Assembly: GCF_004323735.1 (NCBI RefSeq)
Contig: NZ_CP036455.1
Coordinates: 1,359,101-1,423,100 of the forward strand
Length of the DNA stretch: 64,000 nucleotides
From: Streptomonospora litoralis
Lineage (GTDB): Bacteria > Actinomycetota > Actinomycetes > Streptosporangiales > Streptosporangiaceae
Direction: 5' to 3'
Shown: positions 61,041 to 64,000 of the stretch, piece by piece
Layout of the letters: each line of letters begins with the position of its first letter
How positions within the stretch are numbered: the stretch's first letter is position 1
Position numbers and translations under genes: made by a program
The notes under the pieces: model-generated
Seen by the model: only the letters and a program-made list of their open reading frames with translations
What the model was told of the DNA's origin: nothing
Database searches by the model: none

Positions 61041-61071
61041 AGCCAGGACGAAAGCAACCGGCGGCGCCGTG

Positions 61072-61359
61072 TCAGATCTCCCCAGCCACCACCCGGTTCC
61101 TGTCGCCAGCGGTGCGGACCCTGTCCAGAAAGTCCGCGGCCTCCTCATCTGTTGGGTTGAGGGCGAGGGCCGCGCTGAACGCCTCCGCCGCCAGGCGCCA
61201 GCGTTCCTGCCTCGCCCAGCCCAGCCCCTCGTTGAACTTCCGGTTGGCCGCATCGACCACGTGGACCAGAGCGCCGAGGTCGCCGTTGCAGCGCGGGCAG
61301 CTCGGTTGCAGGTCGCCCATCCGGTGCTTGCACAGGGGGCAGACCGTCGGCACGCCCAA
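61072..61359 (-). CDS. Zinc-ribbon protein with a single TPR
   Basis: 95 residues if started at TTG 61359 (94 from GTG 61353); GGGAGG lies upstream inside the Hsp70 3' end, and the stop of that gene is 2 bp away. Two CxxC knuckles, CPLCKHRMGDLQPSCPRC, form a rubredoxin-type zinc ribbon, followed by one TPR-like helix pair (FNEGLGWARQERWRLAAEAF, SAALALNPTDEEAADFLDRV). Probably a partner or adaptor of the Hsp70-like protein with which it is cotranscribed; inferred from position only. Confidence 0.7.
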   Translation of the reverse strand: MGVPTVCPLCKHRMGDLQPSCPRCNGDLGALVHVVDAANRKFNEGLGWARQERWRLAAEAFSAALALNPTDEEAADFLDRVRTAGDRNRVVAGEI

Positions 61360-61361
61360 CG

Positions 61362-63956
61362 TCAGCGCCCTCCCATCGAGCTCTGCGGTAGAGTCAGACC
61401 GATGCGGTCGCTCTCCTGCGCCGCGCCCCGGCGGATCTCGTCGAGCCACTGCTCGACGCGTTCCCGCAGCGGCGCGATGCCCGAGCGGTAGATCCCGCTG
61501 AGCCGCTGACGGGCCGCATCCTCGTCGCCGGTGTCCACGGCCAGTACCTCGCTGACGACCGACTGCGCCTGGCCGATGTGCTCCTCGGCGGCGCTGCGGT
61601 GACGGCCGCCGGTCTGGACGTCGGCGTCGGAGATCGCCTTGGCGATCTGCTGGACTTCCTGTACCAGGGCCGTTTGGACATCGGCAGCCGATGCATCGTC
61701 CTTCGCGCTGTCCGGCAGTTGCTGGTAGACGGATGCGGCGCGGGACCGCAGCGCTTCGACGGCCCGCTCCCAGGCGAGCTGGTCGCCCGACCCGTAAGCC
61801 GCCCGCCCGCTGGAGCGCATCCCCGGGATCGCGGCGCGGTGGCGTTCGGCTTCGGCCGCGTCGTGCTGGGCGAGGCGGTCGATGAGCGTCTGCATTTCGC
61901 GCAGTAGCGCGTCGAACTCCTCCAGGGGAGGAGTCAGCTCGCTGCCGCCGGCGTCGGCGTCCGGAAGGCTTTGCAGTACTGTCTCGGCCTCCACGACTTT
62001 GTGGTGGGCCTTGGTACGGTCCTGCCGCTCGTCGACCAGCGCGTCGATGTCGGCCAACTGCCGGTCCAGTTCGGCTCCGGCCTGCGGTTCCTCCCCTGGC
62101 GCTGCGTGGGATCGGCGCTCCTCCCAGTCGGCGCGCAGCTGCCGGCGTTTGTCCTGCAGCTCCTCCCACGAGGGCACCTGGCGCTGGGGAATCCTGATCG
62201 CCGCCTGCCCGGCCGCTCCGACCTGGGGGATCCGGGCTTCGGCCTGGATGGTCCAGCCGAGCTCGAACTCCAGGGTCACCTCCACGACGGTGCCTACCGC
62301 CACATCGGGCGGGAGATCCTCCACGTGCACCGCGCCCACCGGCACCATGCCCTCGAACAGGCGGACCCGAAGCTCGGCTCCGCGGCTGGCGGTCTCCAGC
62401 CGGAACCGGGTGCGGTAGGGAAGCATCGTGCCCACTTCCACAACCGTGTGGAGGCCGTCCACCAGTTCGACGGAGAAGTCGTGGGCGAGGACGTCCCCGG
62501 AGGGCGGGGGGACCGCGTCCGAGCCGGGGTCGACGGTGAACTGCTGGGCGTCGATCTCGGCGCCGTCGGCGACGACCTGCACGGTGAAGCCGTTTTCTTC
62601 GTCGTGCAGCGGCACGTCCTCGAACAGGAACCGGCCGCCCTCGTCGGGGGCCTGCGCCCGGTGCAGCGCACCGTCGTCAGAGCGCAGCACGACTTGTGCC
62701 GCCCCGAACGCGGCGAGCCGCTCGCCGGTCAGGACGCGCCCGCCGATGTCGGTGGCCTCCGGCGCGGGCTCCGGGCGGTCCAGCTCCAGGTAGCCGCTGC
62801 GGCTGGCGACGGTGGCGGCCTTCAGCGCCGCGCCGACGGCGACGCACAGGTCGGGGTTGAGGATGCGCGCGGGACGGTCGAAGTGCTCGCCGAGGACCTC
62901 GCCGACCAGCGGCATGCGGGACGACCCGCCGACCATCACGATGTCGTCGAGGTCGTCCTTGCCGATACCGGCCTGCTCCAGAGCCTTGTCGCAGTGGCCG
63001 ATCGTCGCCTTGACGGATGTCTCGATGAGCACCTCGAACTCGGCGCGGCGAATCGGTTCGTGGATGCTCATCGGGTCGCCGCGGCGGTCCACGAGGTGCT
63101 GGTTGACGATGTCGGTCTCACTGAACTGGGTGAGTTCGTGCTTGGTCTGCTCGGCCGTGCTCAGCAGCTGGGCGAGCAGGCGCGCGTCCACCGGGTCGTC
63201 GTAGTCGAGGGCCAGGTCGTGGTGGGGCAGCCGGTTCGCGAGCCACGACACGATGGCCCGGTCGAAGTCGTAGCCGCCGAGGTACCGGTCACCGTGGAAG
63301 GAGCGGTTCTCGAACCCGATCTCGGGGTCCCACGTCACCACGGAGGTGTCGAACGTGCCCCCGCCGAGGTCGTAGACGAGGAACGTCTGCCGCTGCTCCA
63401 GGGATTCGCCGCTGCTCATACGGCTGCAGGCGAGCGCCGCCGCCACGGGTTCGATCAGCGTCTCCACGACCTCCAGCCCCGCCTTGCGGCCCGCCTCGGT
63501 CGTCTCGTTCTTCGCCGTCACCTCGAAGAACGTCGGCACGGTGACCACCGCCCGGTCGACGGGAACCCCCAGGACCTCCTCGGCGAGTTCCTTGAGGTGG
63601 CGCAGGATCTCCGCGGACGCGTCCACCGGCGTGAGGGTGGCGTGCCCGGCGGTGAAAAGTTGGTCGGTGCCCATGTCGCGCTTGAAGAACATCGCCGGCT
63701 TGGTGTCGGTGTCGCCGGTGGCCGCGCGGGCCTTGTTCTTCGCGCGCAGACCCACTTCGACACCGCCGTCGGGGCCGACCCACACCACCGACGGCGTCGT
63801 CGGGGACTTGTCCGGGTTGGTGACGACCAGTGTGTCACCCACCTCGCGTAGCCTGCGCTCCTCGATCAGCCGCTGTTTATCCGGGATGTCGGCGTTCGCG
63901 GGAACCGCGATACAGCTGTTGGTCGTCCCCAGGTCGATTCCGGCCACAATGCTCAC
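61362..63956 (-). CDS. Divergent Hsp70-family protein
   Basis: 864 residues, about 240 longer than DnaK. The actin-like ATPase (1-385) is complete: GIDLGTTNSCIAV, VPTFFEVTAKNETTEAGRKA, VYDLGGGTFDTSVV, MVGGSSRMPLVGEVL. The C-terminal 480 residues do not look like a normal DnaK lid: a beta-rich part (to about 600), then helical, charged sequence (WEELQDKRRQLRADWEERRS; LVDERQDRTKAHHKV) likely to form coiled coil. GTG start overlaps the stop of an upstream gene (GTGA). No DnaJ or GrpE is visible. Such Hsp70-like proteins are found in actinobacterial multi-protein stress or conflict loci. Confidence 0.88.
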   Translation of the reverse strand: MSIVAGIDLGTTNSCIAVPANADIPDKQRLIEERRLREVGDTLVVTNPDKSPTTPSVVWVGPDGGVEVGLRAKNKARAATGDTDTKPAMFFKRDMGTDQLFTAGHATLTPVDASAEILRHLKELAEEVLGVPVDRAVVTVPTFFEVTAKNETTEAGRKAGLEVVETLIEPVAAALACSRMSSGESLEQRQTFLVYDLGGGTFDTSVVTWDPEIGFENRSFHGDRYLGGYDFDRAIVSWLANRLPHHDLALDYDDPVDARLLAQLLSTAEQTKHELTQFSETDIVNQHLVDRRGDPMSIHEPIRRAEFEVLIETSVKATIGHCDKALEQAGIGKDDLDDIVMVGGSSRMPLVGEVLGEHFDRPARILNPDLCVAVGAALKAATVASRSGYLELDRPEPAPEATDIGGRVLTGERLAAFGAAQVVLRSDDGALHRAQAPDEGGRFLFEDVPLHDEENGFTVQVVADGAEIDAQQFTVDPGSDAVPPPSGDVLAHDFSVELVDGLHTVVEVGTMLPYRTRFRLETASRGAELRVRLFEGMVPVGAVHVEDLPPDVAVGTVVEVTLEFELGWTIQAEARIPQVGAAGQAAIRIPQRQVPSWEELQDKRRQLRADWEERRSHAAPGEEPQAGAELDRQLADIDALVDERQDRTKAHHKVVEAETVLQSLPDADAGGSELTPPLEEFDALLREMQTLIDRLAQHDAAEAERHRAAIPGMRSSGRAAYGSGDQLAWERAVEALRSRAASVYQQLPDSAKDDASAADVQTALVQEVQQIAKAISDADVQTGGRHRSAAEEHIGQAQSVVSEVLAVDTGDEDAARQRLSGIYRSGIAPLRERVEQWLDEIRRGAAQESDRIGLTLPQSSMGGR

Positions 63957-64000
63957 GGCGTATCATCCTTTTCCTCGGTCGCCGTCTGAGCCGGCACTTG
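63953..64000 (-). CDS. C-terminal end of an upstream gene, cut by the window edge
   Basis: The last 15 codons (QVPAQTATEEKDDTP, stop) of a frame whose TGA overlaps the Hsp70 GTG start. Acidic tail; family unknown. The overlap suggests it is the preceding gene of the same operon. Confidence 0.4.
   Translation of the reverse strand, partial: QVPAQTATEEKDDTP

Overview
The window is GC-rich DNA with dense, overlapping genes, GTG/TTG starts and GC-ending codons, as in an actinobacterium. A cellulose-type LPMO gene preceded by two perfect TGGGAGCGCTCCCA operators (the Thermobifida fusca CelR site as I remember it), a SARP-NB-ARC-TPR regulator, a STAND ATPase and a CHAT protein fit a filamentous member, plausibly of the Nocardiopsaceae. 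That placement is inference; no rRNA or marker gene settles it.

Layout. 0-20.4 kb is mostly housekeeping: the 3' part of ddl; the secreted LPMO; an EI24-type membrane protein; an NTF2-like protein; a ParE-like-domain/UvrD helicase back to back with a membrane-anchored STAND-TPR ATPase; a DUF218 protein; an unrecognised 497-residue protein; a DUF885 zinc hydrolase; and a muropeptide-recycling module (RpiR regulator and MurQ, divergent from a BadF-type amino-sugar kinase). Several of these genes look leaderless, with a TANNNT hexamer exactly 7 nt before the ATG.

20.5-58.5 kb lies between two identical tRNA-Lys(CTT) genes in the same orientation and is largely catabolic. 20.6-24.1 kb (minus strand) holds an amidohydrolase, two Atu4866-domain proteins and an XRE regulator. 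24.3-26.9 kb (minus) holds a creatininase, a PLP enzyme and an RraA-type aldolase. Divergent from these, an IclR regulator and fourteen tightly packed plus-strand genes (27.1-42 kb) encode dehydrogenases, an enolase-superfamily dehydratase, a complete Dpp-type ABC importer, two SDRs, an SMP-30 lactonase, a KDG-type kinase and an FAD oxidoreductase, closed by a second IclR gene. Together they look like an import-oxidise-dehydrate-phosphorylate route for a sugar or sugar acid. 43.5-53.7 kb is a second importer operon with a Gfo/Idh/MocA dehydrogenase, a PmoA-like protein and a cupin. It has a good sigma70-type promoter flanked by two repeated operators and two more LacI-type dyads before the transporter. 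A SARP-family regulator follows.

58.5-64 kb resembles a conflict or stress locus: a small membrane protein joined out of frame to a TPR-less CHAT protease-like protein, converging on a divergent Hsp70 and a zinc-ribbon/TPR protein. Three copies of a mosaic palindromic repeat (near 4.1, 43.3 and 53.9 kb) sit at operon ends. No transposase, integrase, CRISPR array or rRNA was seen.
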